Positions 42,748-56,041 of a DNA stretch of 64,000 nt are shown piece after piece. A program made the position numbers and the translations under genes. The stretch comes from Paracyclopina nana (taxonomy: Eukaryota > Arthropoda > Copepoda > Cyclopoida > Cyclopettidae). Under the pieces are notes generated by a model. That model ran no database searches and was not told where the DNA came from. It saw only the letters and a program-made list of their open reading frames with translations. Location: NCBI GenBank assembly GCA_019096065.1, contig JAGUCH010000005.1, positions 6,138,001-6,202,000 of the forward strand, written 5' to 3'. Each line of letters begins with the position of its first letter. Position 1 is the stretch's first letter.

Positions 42748-45633
42748 ATGTCGTACTACAGCGAGGTCTCGGCCTCCACTCAGCCTCCTCACGCAGCTGG
42801 CTCTGCTGGCTCTGCCGGAGCGGCCTCTGGAGGCTGGAATTACCACCAATCGCAGCCTCACCAGCACCAACACCATGGAGGCCACTATCACCCGCACTAC
42901 TACAACCCCTACTTCGCGGCGGCGGCCTCAGCCTCGGCCTCCTTTGTGCAGCAGCCTCAGATACACCAGCCGGATAACGCATTACTGGCGAGACGTGAAG
43001 ATATTAATGCGGACAGTTTCGGCGACAACGAACCAAACACAGAGTCGAGGTCACCCCAATCGACCCCCACTCCCATGGCCTCAGCAGCAGCCTCTTCAGC
43101 CCACCTGGCCTCCGCGGCCTCGATTTACGAGCAAAGTGAAATTGCGCGACGAATGGCGTGTGAGGCTGCACTCTACGAAGGAATGTACAGTGGACAAAAA
43201 GCGGCCTCACCTGGCCCCATATCCGCGGCCTCTTCGGGAGCGGCCTCTGCTGCGGCCTCGTCCTACTACCCGTGGATGAAGAACTACAATGGTAATTCAA
43301 TTAGTAGACTTGTGGCCAAAATCGTATACTTTATATATAAGTTTGATTCGGTTTGATGGATTCCTTCCCACAGTAAATGACTTGTCTTTGTCAAACTTTC
43401 TAAGCAAATTAATGACTGTTTTGGATTCTTAGCTGAGTCATAAAGCTACTACTGAAATTTGTTTGTTTTTCTGGGTGGTCTCGGGTAATGCGTGCAAAAA
43501 TTCTTATCAATCTCATTATCAGAAAACATAATGCAGTGCTTTGTACACTATAATGGATTTTCGTGCTTAGGGTTAAAAGGCAATTAAAAACAGGGGAAAA
43601 ATCTGCTGCCACTTTTATGGGCAAACACACACCTACTTATATACTTGTATCAGCGAAGGGAGAAAATTACCTTAAACCTCAAAAGCAAAATTCTGCTGTT
43701 GCTTTTTGAAAGAAATGGGCCATTTATTGACATCCTTATCATGGCATTACACTGCCCACTTGTGATAAAACACGGGAAGTTTTGGGTAGAGAAAGAATTC
43801 ATGATCTTTTTGGCATCAAAAGTGTAATACTCATTTTAGGGCCAAATTAGTAATGGAGCAAATAGACCATTAGCTGAAATGTGTTATAGTATAAATTCAA
43901 GGATTGCTTCTGAAATAAAAGAGGATTCTTTTTTGGTGCTCCTAGTTTGTGGCTCCAAAATTGGATAGTTGGATTCCAGTTAGTGGGAAAAAATCGTTTA
44001 TTTTTCGATCCATACTTTTCTGTCAGAAATACTGAACAACTAAAGATTTTGATAAATTCCTCACAGAATTATCACAAAAGCCAAATTGGGGATTTATTTG
44101 AAGTGGTTGTAATTTTTCTGGTAGCTATGATTCACTTTCCGGCTTACCCAATTTCGCCCTTAAATGCCTGAATGATTCCCCATGGTAAATTAAAATTAGG
44201 CAAGAAAGAAAGTTTTGAAAAATGCTATCGATTTCTTTGGATTATTGCATCAACATTTTATGCAGAGAAGAGTAATTTCAACTCCAGGCTATTCGGGATG
44301 ATTGGATCAAACTAAATTACCTTGTTATGATTATTTTTATGTTAAATATCAGGTCTGATATAAATCTAAAGAAAATGATCTCTCTATTTTGTTTTTTTGC
44401 GGGAGCCTTATGAGCTTCAAGGTGGGGCAATTTTCTTCAAGAAGCGCTGCATGAGTTTATAGTTGCCAGACATCGCGCATAATGTACTTTGATTGTTACA
44501 TTTATGGCATTTTGGCTAATTTATTGTCTTATATCCCGTTCATGTGCCCCAAGATTCCTTACGATAATGCACACCAAACGCGTTACGGAAAGGAGAAAAA
44601 TTGTCTTACGACAAACGCAAAAGTAAACTTCTCCTGATGCTAACACTTTGAAAAAAACGGGTCAATTTTAAGACTATTGAGAAGTAAACACTCAAAAGTT
44701 TATTTCAATTTCAGTGCCAAACTGGTTACTTCTGAATCAAATTGTTTCACACAAATTCATTTGAACCAGCTAAAAAATTGCAGAGTTATTACAAATAAGA
44801 TACAGCTGAAATAATCAAAAAATTTCGGAAGTTTGCCCTAAATTTGCTAACTCGATTCCTGGTTCAACTAGTTGAGATGCCATTCTTAAGTGGTTTGATA
44901 GCAAAACTCCGTTGCCTTATGACAATTTTTTACTTTCTGAAAAGCAACTTTGCACATGAACGGGATATTAAACCAAGTCTGCATCACCTTCCAACTCTGA
45001 AACTCATTCACTCTCTTCTCAGTCAAATCAGTCCATCTTGATTACACCACATTATGAAGAGATATCTCTGTAGCATAGTGGTAAGGTTACCTGCCTTGGA
45101 ATATGAGGGCCCAGGTTCGAGGCTAGGTAGCGCTATAATTTATAAAACCATTTTTCTTATAGCATGACAAAACCAAATCAAATTTTATATTTTAACGATA
45201 ATCTCACCTATGTACCAATTCAAAGTTTATATTAGAGCATTTTCAAGCTGTTTTGATTATGTATTTTTCAGCAGCAGACGTGAGTAACGGGCCGAAGAGA
45301 ACGCGGCAGACGTACACCCGTTTCCAGACGTTAGAACTAGAGAAAGAGTTCCATTACAACCGTTATTTGACGAGGCGACGGCGGATCGAAATTGCCCACC
45401 ATCTGGGCCTGTCAGAGAGGCAAATCAAAATCTGGTTTCAAAATCGCAGAATGAAAGCCAAAAAGGAGACGAAGCCGAGCTCAACGTCGCAGCAGCAACC
45501 ACAAAGTGAGACTGAAACCGAGGAGAACGACGATACCGCGGGTGAAATTACTTCAGCCCGAGGAGGGAGCGACGAAAATACCTCAATACCTCACGAGCAT
45601 ACCTCACGAGCCAAGTTACTTTGGGCCCACTGA
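42748..45633 (+). CDS. ftz: Fushi tarazu homeodomain transcription factor
   Basis: Exons 42748-43291 and 45272-45633 join in phase 1 and give 301 residues. The start is the first Met after an in-frame TGA at 42700-42702. Exon 1 is rich in Ala, Ser and His and ends YYPWMKNYN with YPWM at 174-177. The homeodomain is at 189-248 ([20 protein letters not shown], then [13 protein letters not shown] and MKAKKE). Position between Scr and Antp, the KRTRQTYTR arm and a small residue (Ala) at homeodomain position 56 identify ftz. In flies ftz is a pair-rule gene that pairs with Ftz-F1 through LXXLL. Here YPWM is kept and no LXXLL is seen (DNALL near residue 75 is the closest), suggesting a more Hox-like, Exd-dependent protein. 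The C-terminus is short and acidic/Ser-rich. The intron 3' end is a CAGCAGCAG triplet, so NAGNAG splicing could vary the join by one or two residues. Confidence 0.9.
43292..45271 (+). other. ftz intron
   Basis: 2.0-kb AT-rich phase-1 intron beginning GTAATT and ending TTTTTCAG. Apart from the tRNA-like remnant near its 3' end, nothing is recognised. Confidence 0.75.
45061..45135 (+). repeat. tRNA-derived (SINE-like) remnant
   Basis: TAGCATAGTGG at 45071-45081 fits the pol III A box (TRGYNNARNNG). GTTCGAGGC at 45115-45123 fits the B box (GWTCRANNC). The spacing is that of a tRNA, and a T-arm with 4 of 5 pairs can be drawn. The acceptor and anticodon stems do not pair well, so it is a tRNA pseudogene or SINE head and not a working tRNA. 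Confidence 0.55.
45292..45471 (+). other. ftz: ftz homeobox
   Basis: Sixty codons with an intact W48-F49-N51-R53 core. Differences from Antp include F at position 11, HHLGLS around 36-41, and A at 56. Confidence 0.92.
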
Positions 45634-48600
45634 GATCAACCCCATGAATGTCATATCGTAGTACTAGTGCACACGGGTAAATTAATGTATTATATTTCTT
45701 CTACACGCTAGTTGCAGCCATTAGTCAAATACACTTGGCTTTCAAAAAAGGTACGGCTTTATCCATGCTCAAAAGTAGAGATGAACGCCGCATAAATAGG
45801 CCCTGTGAAAAATATCATTAGCCGTTTCCTCCTTGCTGAGCTCAGAGGTAAACGGGTAATTTTCAATTTAGTGGCAACCATATTGACGCGGCTTTTGATT
45901 TATGAATTTCTGCTCAGGTCCTGCCAAATGGACAGTCTTGCTTTAACGCGAAATCATCAAGCAGCATCATCAGTTTCAGCCTTGTTTACCGAAAATGAAA
46001 AACTGCTATATACTTTGCTAGGAAACGGAAACTTTTTTCAAATTCTTCACTTGCACCTCGAGTGTGGTAAATTCGCAAAACGTGCGCTGCATTTTCGCAT
46101 GCTATGAATGCTGTCGCAATTTTATCTCTATCAATTTTTAGATTACCTATGCTAAATTCTGATTTTGCAGATAGCTGAATTTTGTAGCACCGCGTGGGTG
46201 GAGTATGGTGACTTTTTTAGCGGAGAACAGGTTCCACAATATGTGTAGAACAGCTTTATGTTAAAACTTGATGTATTCGAGCGATGAAAGATTCTTCTGC
46301 AGTGAGCTTTCATCAAAAAAACGTTGCAAGGAAAAAAGGGTTACGTACTATCTATGACTTTCTAGATGGCTGAAAGCCAAGAGATCCGTGACTCAAACAA
46401 ATACCACGAATTTATTTTCATCCACTTAATATGTTGGTGAAAGAGGTAGTATAGTGCTTTCACCACAAAAAGTGGAGATTTCACGTTTTGCAGGCTCTCC
46501 GCCATCTGTCTGCCTTCAAGGGATGTCCCAGGAGAGTAGCCGTTCTCTCCACGTTGAGTGCTCTAGAAATGTTGGCAAAGAACATCATTACACGGTAGCG
46601 TGCATATATTGGATCTTGTGTTTTCTGAATACGCAATTACTGCGTTCTTCTCCTCCTTCGTCTGAGGGGATTTTTCAATATTCAGTCAAGTGCAGGCGAC
46701 GACGACAAGAGTTAAAAATCGACAGTACACACAGCTGACAGTAATGAAATTCCGTTTTTAAACTGGGGGGATTACCCAGAAATCCCTTCTCCTTCGGAAA
46801 TGACCAACTTTCGACGACGAGCAGCAACACTGCAAACCTTTTCATAATTAATCAATGTGATGTTCATCTACAGCCCTCTTTTTCTTTTCGGTCCGGTGCT
46901 GAATTTTTCTCATTTTTATTATTGGCAGATATTTTTACATGAATCATTTATCCATACCTCCAATCATCTCAAATAAATTACGTTATTTGCATGTTATGAT
47001 AAATACGTGCACGGCATTTTTTCATATTAATTAGCTCAAAAATGAAAAGTATCTCGTTTTCAGCTGTGGCATTTTAATAGTGGAAAAATTCTCTCTTCGT
47101 CATCGCTGAACATCCTGGCTGCATTGCTTTGATGACACCGATTAATCAACCTCTTTTTTATCTTTGCAGAAGGAAAAATTTAGCACGCTCTTATATACTA
47201 TTGCCTGTAATATATAGGGAAGAATGGGAAAACGGCCCGGTCGTTTTTTGGTCCGGAATCAACCCTACCGCACATTGGTCCATTTTTCACTAGGAGAGCT
47301 GTCAGAAATCCGCCAAGAAATTAATTGCTGGTTACGCTAATGAGACGAATTACTGCTGCAATAAGGCTATAATGCCGCCAAACTATCATATGATGGATTG
47401 CTTTATCAAAAATGCATCATCGCAAACTGTCCAGGCAATGAAATAATAATTTCGGCTGGTTTTTTGCAGCTCCTCCGTGGAAATAAACTTGAAAACCACC
47501 GAGGCAAATTATTGTAATGAGCCTGCCATTTGTTAAATTCTCAGTTGGGGACGACCACATAGCCGCAAAAATTGATATGATTCACTTAACACTTCTCTAT
47601 TGGAGTCTTTCCTTTGCCAATCTCGCAAATTCAATATAAATCAACTATAGTGCTTGTCAATTACAATTTCTGGCCTAATTTCTTGGGGAAAAAATAGTCC
47701 AGTCGTACTTTTGAGCAATTTTGCATTTTTGCCTTCGCATCAATATTTTCCAAAAAATACCAAACGTTAGTAGGCAGCTGAACACAGCAATTATAAAACA
47801 AGTGAAACTAATTACAGCCTTTGTTCTTTCATATTTATAACAGTGCTAATATAATTAAAGCCACAAATCACTACATTTCAAATATCCTTCACGTCCGGTT
47901 TATTTGACCTCAAATGGATCTGGATTTGGCACCAAGAAATCGTTTGGCCGGGGGACTTTTCCAATATTCAATTGGGATCAGATCAACTCTTTATACATCT
48001 TTTTTCCCAGGCCTTGAAAAACAAAGTATATATATTTTACTCGCATAGTATATTGTCGTCGTAGCTGTTTATTATATTCTGATGATTCATCGCAGCCGAC
48101 TTCGAGTTGGGTGTAATTTCTCTAAAGCTAGACTGCTCGCAGCACACAAAAACGAACGAAGCGAGAGAGAGAAGCCAGAGACAGTTTACCGTCCCTGCCG
48201 TTTTTCTATTCCGGAACCTCCGGAAAAGTCATCATCTTCTCCTTTTCAACGCAATAAGGCTTTACTCAAGGATTTGCAACAGTCGAGACAAACCAAAAAT
48301 TTCCCTTGAGACTTTCTTTGTCTTTTGCTAGCTACCACCTCTTTTGCACCAAAAAAACAATGCATTTTCTATGTGAAGGCAAAATTATTCTTTTTGAGCT
48401 TATAATTTTGTGAAGATATTCTTTAAGCTTTAATGTTGTGAAAGCTTTTGAAATTTATGTGCAGCCTTAATAGATATATTCAGGCTGAAAAAAGGCTGAC
48501 TTCAGATGTGGTTTACTAGATTTTTGGCTAAATAAAAATGTGAAAAAAGTCCAATTTGCGTGAAAGTGTGATTGGATTGATTATTTCTCACACAGGTAAC

Positions 48601-49844
48601 CCACTATTGCCCCAAAATGTGTATATGCAATTGAAACTTGCTAGAATCAGCTGTTTCTGTTCAATATTTGGCCAAAATTAGGTATGGACCTAGGAGCAAG
48701 GCCTACGATGGTTTTAAAATGAAATAAACCAAGGGGGTTCAAGTTAACCAATGCAATACAAGCCTTCATGAAACTTATGATGAAAACTGCACTAGAAGTA
48801 CATGAAACAAGCATACTCTATTGTTTGGTTAGCTGTCGTAGGAATCTCCAAACCTTTTCATTATTTGGCTTTTTTCGGCGATTTGTTAAAGCTTTCCCAA
48901 GACTTTTGCTCATTTGCTCCTTTTTCAGTTTTTGGACTGAATTTGGCTAAATGGAGCAGTTTTATTAGCTGCAGTTCCACAGATCTCAACTCCAATCTTG
49001 ATTGAAGTTTAATGTAGCAGATTACCAGTTAACCAAAATTGTTACAAAAGTACCTAGACAATTCATCAGAGATTTTTTAAAGCAAATATGGCAAATATAG
49101 CCTAAGTTGATTTCAGTTGACCAACGCTGATTTTTGCCAACTAAAATCGAAGAAGGAATGGTTGCCACAACCAAAGCAATTCCGCACTCAGTGATTCATA
49201 GTTAATACCCAATGGAGGTATATTTCAGAATGATAACCTTGATTTTAGTATCCTATATGAGGGAGCTTGCAGGGCGAATAGTCACTCAAATCAACATGGT
49301 TGGAGTCTTCTGAACCAAATGATATCTCTTGTGCAATTGCATGTCATGGAGCATCAGGAACATTTGTAAAATGCTTACAAAATATGGCTTTTGGCACCAC
49401 AAAAGCTTTTTAATTTCTGACTTTGGCTCACTCTTCAGCCAGGACTCAAATCATAACAGTTAGGTATACAAAGGAGTCACAACCGGATTGAAGTTGATCC
49501 CTCTGTTGGTGGAAGCAACTAATCCCGGTTGATTTGGTTGGAGCCCTCTGGAAAGATCTTAGGGATCACAAATATTATAACCTATTGTTAATGTGCTGCT
49601 TAATAACACAAAACTCACAGAAATGAGCCACAAAGTTAGTAAGAGGCTCAGTCAATTTTTTTGCTCAGCTTTCAAATTTCTCAGCTGGAATGTTGCTTTG
49701 AAAAGTTATGCTGGAGTTTGGGCTGTTTTATATACATTTTCATTTGCCATTTACTAGTTAGTTCATAGTTATCATTTAACTTCTTTTGCATCACCAGTAG
49801 TGATACTGAGAACTGTTTGATTTGCAGAACACATTCAAAAAACC

Positions 49845-50105
49845 AAGTTATTTGAGTCTTTGGTGAGATTATGCTGAAACAAAGGAGTGAAGCTTGAAGT
49901 CCAGAGTTACCTTGATAGCAAACATGCTACTGAAGTTTCTTATTTCATGTAGCTCCAAAACCTTGCGCATAAGCTTAAAACTGCATAGGAGCTGATTGAT
50001 TTTAGGTAAAAAAGCTAGGAATTTGAGTCCTTGGTTATCTAGAGACTAAACATGAATGGAGTGAAGCTTGAAATCTTGAGCTAACTGTGAGCCAAGATAC
50101 GTTTT
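49845..50105. repeat. Imperfect direct duplication, about 172 bp apart
   Basis: ATTTGAGTC..TTGGT and GGAGTGAAGCTTGAA recur in the same order about 172 bases apart (49850 and 49883; 50021 and 50058). The copies are diverged and non-coding. Confidence 0.4.
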
Positions 50106-53100
50106 AAGTTTAAATGTAATAGATACACTTCGAAAAACTTTCAAAAGCAAAAAAGTCTTACCTTGTGCTCCATAAAATCCGGGAAGAGGCAGCAGATAGA
50201 TTTTATTTAGAAAACGATGGACGCTTAATAAATGTAACATAGCTTAAAAAATATCTAAAATGACATATTTTTTGAAAGTTACATTAACTTTTATGATGGT
50301 ATTGGGGCGTGTTTTCAAATTTCAAAGTTTCTGCGGATGCTCACCCACGAGCATCCAGTGGGCGAGTGATTTTCAGCCCCGAAACTGTCTGCGACAATTC
50401 TCCACCCCCCAAAAGCTGCTCTAATTATTTTTCCGTCAAAACGGAGTCAATTATGAAAACAATGGGACATTTTACAGCCTCTTGACAGGTAGGAAACCAG
50501 GTCAAATTTGCGCGTCTGCGACGGAAGGTTGCGTGACACGCGCGTTCGCGAGACCTTGCGTAATTATCGCGCGCATTAATGAATGCATATCCTCCGGAAT
50601 CCGGCAAATGCAAGCTAAGCTTAGACTTTGCGAGTGTTCCCGGACTTGTCAGATTTTACGGTAAAATGACGTTGTGCAGGCCGAACCAAACCAATTCCCC
50701 CCGTAATGACGTCGATTTGTCCATGTCACGCCTTGCCAAGACTACGAACAAACCCCTGAAACGAAAAACGTAGACTTGTAATATTGGCGCTAGCTTTTAA
50801 AGCCTCCAATAGGAGTGGCGTAGAGGGAAAAAACAAAAAGATTATTATTATTATTATACAGTTGGGTGGAAATTCGTCAAACCGCGAAATTACTGACTGC
50901 TAAAATTATATGGCCTCCTCATAGGTGAAAATTGCTTTGTGTGCCACCTCCTCCACTTTTTTCCTGCAAAATTCATACCTGATGGATTGGAAAATTGGCC
51001 AAAGTGCCAATCTAATAGCTAGCAACTTTAATGTCTCATGTGGCGCTCATCTACTTTTATTAATTCGCTTTATAAAATCTATTTAGCTTTAGAACCAAAC
51101 TTCTAATTTCAATTTCAGTTCTCTTGAATTGAATTGAAATAGGGAATGGCTTTTTCATGCTAGCTTTGAAGAGAAAGCTCTTTGTGTTTGCAGCAATCCT
51201 TTGTGGGCTGCAATTTCATGTTTTCATATTTTCGAGCCATTCTTTGAATGTTTCCAGTATTGTCTGTGTTGGGCAGTCTCATTTGTCTCTTCTTGGCCAC
51301 ACTGAGTGGTTTAAGGGGGAAAAAAGGGCTTTGAGATAAGGCGTAATCTGCAAATTCGAGGCAGGAGCAATATCTGATTGGAAAACAATGCTGCTGTTGA
51401 ATTAGCTTCCATTTTTTGGCCCATGCCCAAAATTAGTTTTGTCAGATCATTCAGCAACGAACTACACACAGCTGGCATATGATTTCTTGCTGCACAGAAG
51501 AAAACTAATGATGTCAATTTATCACGAACTCCGAGCTTTGTACAATTTTCACAGCACCAAAGTCGACTCTAGTTCTCGACTTGAGAAGGGCTTATACATT
51601 ATCATTTCTGACTTGAATGGAGCTTTTTTCCGAGTTAAAAATCAATTACGAGTTCTGTAGTGATGCATTATCAAGAGAAACTTTCTCCCAAGGCATTTCA
51701 TAGCTATTTTGGTAAATCTGGAAGCAAAACGAAAAAATGGAATTTCCTAGATGAACTCCACCCCAAGTTGATTAGTATTGTGGGCATAAAAAAGTTGTAA
51801 TTTTGGCTCGCAGGTGTGCCACCAAACTTGAAAAATAGAGCCTTTTGATCTAAGCATACACAAAATTCACTGTGAATTTTTTTTCTCCAGTGAGCTTGAT
51901 TAATGCCGTTTTCAAGCCTATTAATCTTGGTCGAAAAGTAATTAACATATGTCTATCCTCTTCATAACATGTGCCTTAATGCTAGAAATAGTACATGAAG
52001 CGATGATGAGGAGCCAATTTTGCCATTAGAAGATGGAAAGGAAGATGAAAAATGAGTCTTTCCTCTGGATCCAAGTGAAAAAAGGGGATGCGAAAAAATC
52101 GACCAGTCATTTTTCACAAAGACTGCGAGCTTTTTCCTCCTTGAGACTTTTTCAAGTTCCTAACTATCCTGAAAACATCCATTTTTCACTGACGAATATA
52201 AATAATCTTCTTGTCAGAAGCAAACGAAATTCAATTACGAGCACCCATCAAAAAGACTCGGTATTAATTACCAGCGACCAAAAAAAGCTATAAGTGATGT
52301 TCTAAGCAAAAAAAAGAAATCATTAGTTACTATAAAGATGTAGTCCTGCAAAATATAAGAAAAGCCAATTTCTTTTAGTTGAAAATGCTTTTTTTTTTGG
52401 CTTTCTAATGTGAATCTGGGCTTGAAATCAATCAATTTTGCAACCAATTTGTCCCTGTTGTGTTCTCAAGAGTCAAATTACTCTGTCTTTCCCCCAAAAA
52501 TTCAGTTATCTTGATGAGTTTTTCTCGGATTATCTCTTATCCGGATTGTTTAAAACGCCACGGATTCCAGCGTGAGTAGCGCAGCGCGAATCAGAGGAAC
52601 AGCAGAGCAGAGCGAGCCGCACAGTGGTCGGAGCAGCGCTGAAACCGCCACATTTCACCTATCGTCTTGGGCGGAGCACCCAATCATTTATTAATTCGCT
52701 ATTAATTTGAAATCTTTCAGGAAATCTCGGAATTTACGCGTTTTCCTGCGAGAAACCTCCTCTGTTTGGCCTGACCCACTGTCAAGTGGCCATAAACCTT
52801 TTACGACAGCCATTAAAGCCATGTAGACAATTTGTGGCCATATTTTCGGCTGAGCAAGTTATATAACGCACTCTCTATCAATTTAAAGCTGGTCGTGAAA
52901 CACGCATAAGGAGATAAGCTGTAATTGACTTGTTTGCTTGTTTTCCAGATCAAAGGGTAAAAAACAACATTGACCTAATGACTGCGAATAAATCAAAGTA
53001 TGTACCGTGAATTTATACCAAGTTCAGCTCTTTTCAGGGCCTTTGAGCTCCAAGCCTGGTTTTCCCGTGTTTTCAGTGATGAGGTCAGTTTGGCACAAAC

Positions 53101-54420
53101 TTTGAGACTGACAAATCTGCGAGAGAGCAACTAGACCAGCTGTATAATTTCTATTTTGACCCCCATGCAACTTCTTTTTTTCTTCTTCCTTTTTTGAGTG
53201 GATTCCAGTGTGTTAAAAGGTGGTTGTAAATTTTCTCTGGAGGATGCTGCAATTTTACTACAACAACTTCTATGCTTCTTCGTTCCTTCCATTTTTTCCT
53301 ATACGGGAAAAACGACTAAGCAATAATTATTATTTGTGCTGGAAACTTCTTTTTGCAGTTGCATGATTTATGGCCTGAAAATGTCATAGGCCCGCATCGT
53401 CTATTTGCACTTGAATAAAGTACACACACGACTCGGTCCTCGGACATGATGAATGTCCAAATAATTGGCGTTTTTGGAACTTTTCCAGTCGAAAACAGTC
53501 ATTATTTCGACTGCAGAAGGAATGACAAATGCGACACAATTAAACAAATGAGAGACAATAACAACAATCTACACCTAATTATAAAGCCATAAAATGTGGT
53601 CAACAGAGCGATTTGATTGCTATCTTTTTTTCGCGGCGGATAATTGATTAGCTACGCAAAAATACAACAACAAATAATTTTTATTTTCATAATAAAAAGA
53701 GGAGCAGAATGATCCAACTATTGCAAAATACATCTGGCCACATTTTTCCGGGCCTCTTTTGAATTGACTCATGTTTGCTGCACAAATCGCGAGTGAACCT
53801 AATTATTCCCCACCGTGCATTTTTGGTGAATCGCAAATAGTTACAACTCTCTCAGTTCAAACCCCGCCGTGCTCATTGTACAACATGCTGGTGCACTCTT
53901 CTTCTTATGGCCATACAGGGTGAACCGCTTATTTTTGATGGCCTTTAAGGTGAAAATCGCTCCTGCTATCGATGATGTGTTTTCTCAAGCTCCAGAGAAT
54001 TGTTTCAAACTCAGCGAGCAAGACAAAAAAGAAGAAGCTCGGAAAATTCCGCGAATACCTGAATGCACCGGCGCGTAGCATAGCTGAGCTTCTTACAAGA
54101 AATGCTTTTAATCAGAGGCATCCAATGAAATATTTGGGCCTCGCTGTATACGTATATATGGATGGCAACATCGGGCGCAGTGGAAGCAGCATGTGAGCTG
54201 AGCATCATCATCAGCCTCATCTTCTTCTTCTTTCAGCCTCTGGCTGTTCTCCCCCAACTTCTTCAGCCGATTCCATCTCATGTCTGGGTTGGAGCTGCGC
54301 TGCTGCTGCGGCCGAGAGGAGAGAGACGTAGATAAATGTCTTCAGCTGGTTCCCATGTATTGATTAGTGACTCTCTCTCTCTCGATGGAGCTCAGCTTTA
54401 AAAAAGGGCTACAGTGGCGA

Positions 54421-54433
54421 CGCCCTCTAGCGG
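54421..54433 (-). promoter_or_regulatory. CTCF-like motif
   Basis: The minus strand reads CCGCTAGAGGGCG, matching the CTCF core except for the final base that follows. Function inferred. Confidence 0.4.
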
Positions 54434-55860
54434 TGAAAAGGAGCGAATTGCGCGAAATTCCTGCCATCTAGAAAGCCACTATTTCATTTTGTGCGCGCAA
54501 AAAACCGATTGCACTACGCGAGTTTTAGGTTTGAGCCTTTTTTTATTCCTATACCAGAGCTTTTGCCTGCGGGCCAAAGTTGGCGGAAGATTTATGGGAA
54601 CGCTTGAAATCTTTCAAACCACTAATTGAGACTTGGGACCAAAGCGATAGAGCAGCCAAGCCAGTTCTTCATAAACAAAGGGTCCAAATTAGGGATTCTG
54701 GAAGGGTTGTTACGATATCTTTTTGCTTCCAACTGAGTGACGTGAATATTTTTTTTTTTTTGCCCTCAGACTGATTTATGTGTCCATGGCTACCAAATGT
54801 TACGGTAAAAATCGATCTCATCCATTTTTGCTGATGACACGACATGCAATTGGTGGTAGTATCATTTTTTTGCTTAGTTCATGCCAAGCCTGTGATGATT
54901 ACTGATGACCCAGGTCATGCTCTCGCTAAGCTAGTTGGCCCATTTGTCTCCGTCCGCAGACATTTCTCATCACAAATATACGGTGTATCTGCAGCAAGAT
55001 CTCGGGCATCCTTTAAAAACCCGAATTTTCGGAAAAAACGGCTCGAGAGCGAGAAGAGTTGGAAGAGGGGACGACAGGAGTGGAGAGAGAGAGAGAGGTT
55101 TTCGGCTCAAGGAAATTTGGTGCTCTGACGTTGATAAATCACCCAGACAATGCAGCCCGCCCGTTGGATACGTTCGCTACACGCACAAAAATCGCGGATT
55201 CGGCCCACTTTCGACCCGTTTCTCGCCGAAGGTCACCCCAATACGGGCTGACCGGCGGCTCGCGGAATTTTGGCGCGGTTTTAATTTGGCGAGGCCCGTC
55301 GCGTTGAATGGGTTCGAGTCGCTAAAATAAAACTCCGCCAAGCTGTTGGTGGTGGCGGGTATGACGTGAGAGGATTTATTGTGCCTCGGCTGTGTGAGCA
55401 CGTCAGCTTGATAAATGGCTCTGGCAGAGAAGAGCTGTCACCTCGCCCCCCATGTTCAAAAAGACGAAAGAAAGAGAGAACGAAAACGCACGATGTAGCA
55501 TGTTTTAAATAGCAGCAGCCCAACCATTTCCATCACTATATCAAAATGGGCCCTCAAAAAGTGGCATAAATCAATCCTGCATCCTTCATAGAAGTAAATA
55601 GAAAATTTACTCAAAAGTTTTCCCCGATTTTGATCATCGCTTTTCCCTAGCTCGACCGAGAGACGCAGAAGAAGGGAAAATATATGGCTTTCTTTTCTCA
55701 AAAGAGTGGAGAAAAAAAGCGATGTTGTTGTTGTTGCTACACTCTTTCCACGCTGCTGAAGATGATGCTGAAGAATTGCAGCACTTTGCCCAGATGAACT
55801 ACTGCTGGGCTATGCTACAAAGGTGTCCCATCGAAGAGGCCCCAAACAGGACGTTTTCGG

Positions 55861-55874
55861 CCGGTAGATGGCGC
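55861..55874 (+). promoter_or_regulatory. CTCF-like motif
   Basis: CCGGTAGATGGCGC fits CCRSYAGRKGGCRC at all positions. It faces a second, minus-strand match 167 bases away. Confidence 0.45.
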
Positions 55875-56027
55875 TGCCTGCATCCGCGGCGCAAACAATC
55901 CATTCGTCATGTGTCAAGACGTAGCCAATGTAAGCCCGAGTTTTCGCCTCGAAGCTCTGACAGCTGCCACTCGACGTTGATTTCGGGGAGGGGCGACGCC
56001 AAAACGCGTTGTGACTCATCGAAGCGA

Positions 56028-56041
56028 GCGCCATCTGGCTG
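56028..56041 (-). promoter_or_regulatory. CTCF-like motif
   Basis: The minus strand reads CAGCCAGATGGCGC; the AGATGGCGC half is exact and the 5' half is partly matched. Convergent with the site at 55861. Confidence 0.35.

Noticed and set aside
45061-45135. A functional tRNA gene in the ftz intron
   Set aside because: A and B boxes are present, but acceptor and anticodon stems do not pair and the anticodon loop lacks a proper U33 context.
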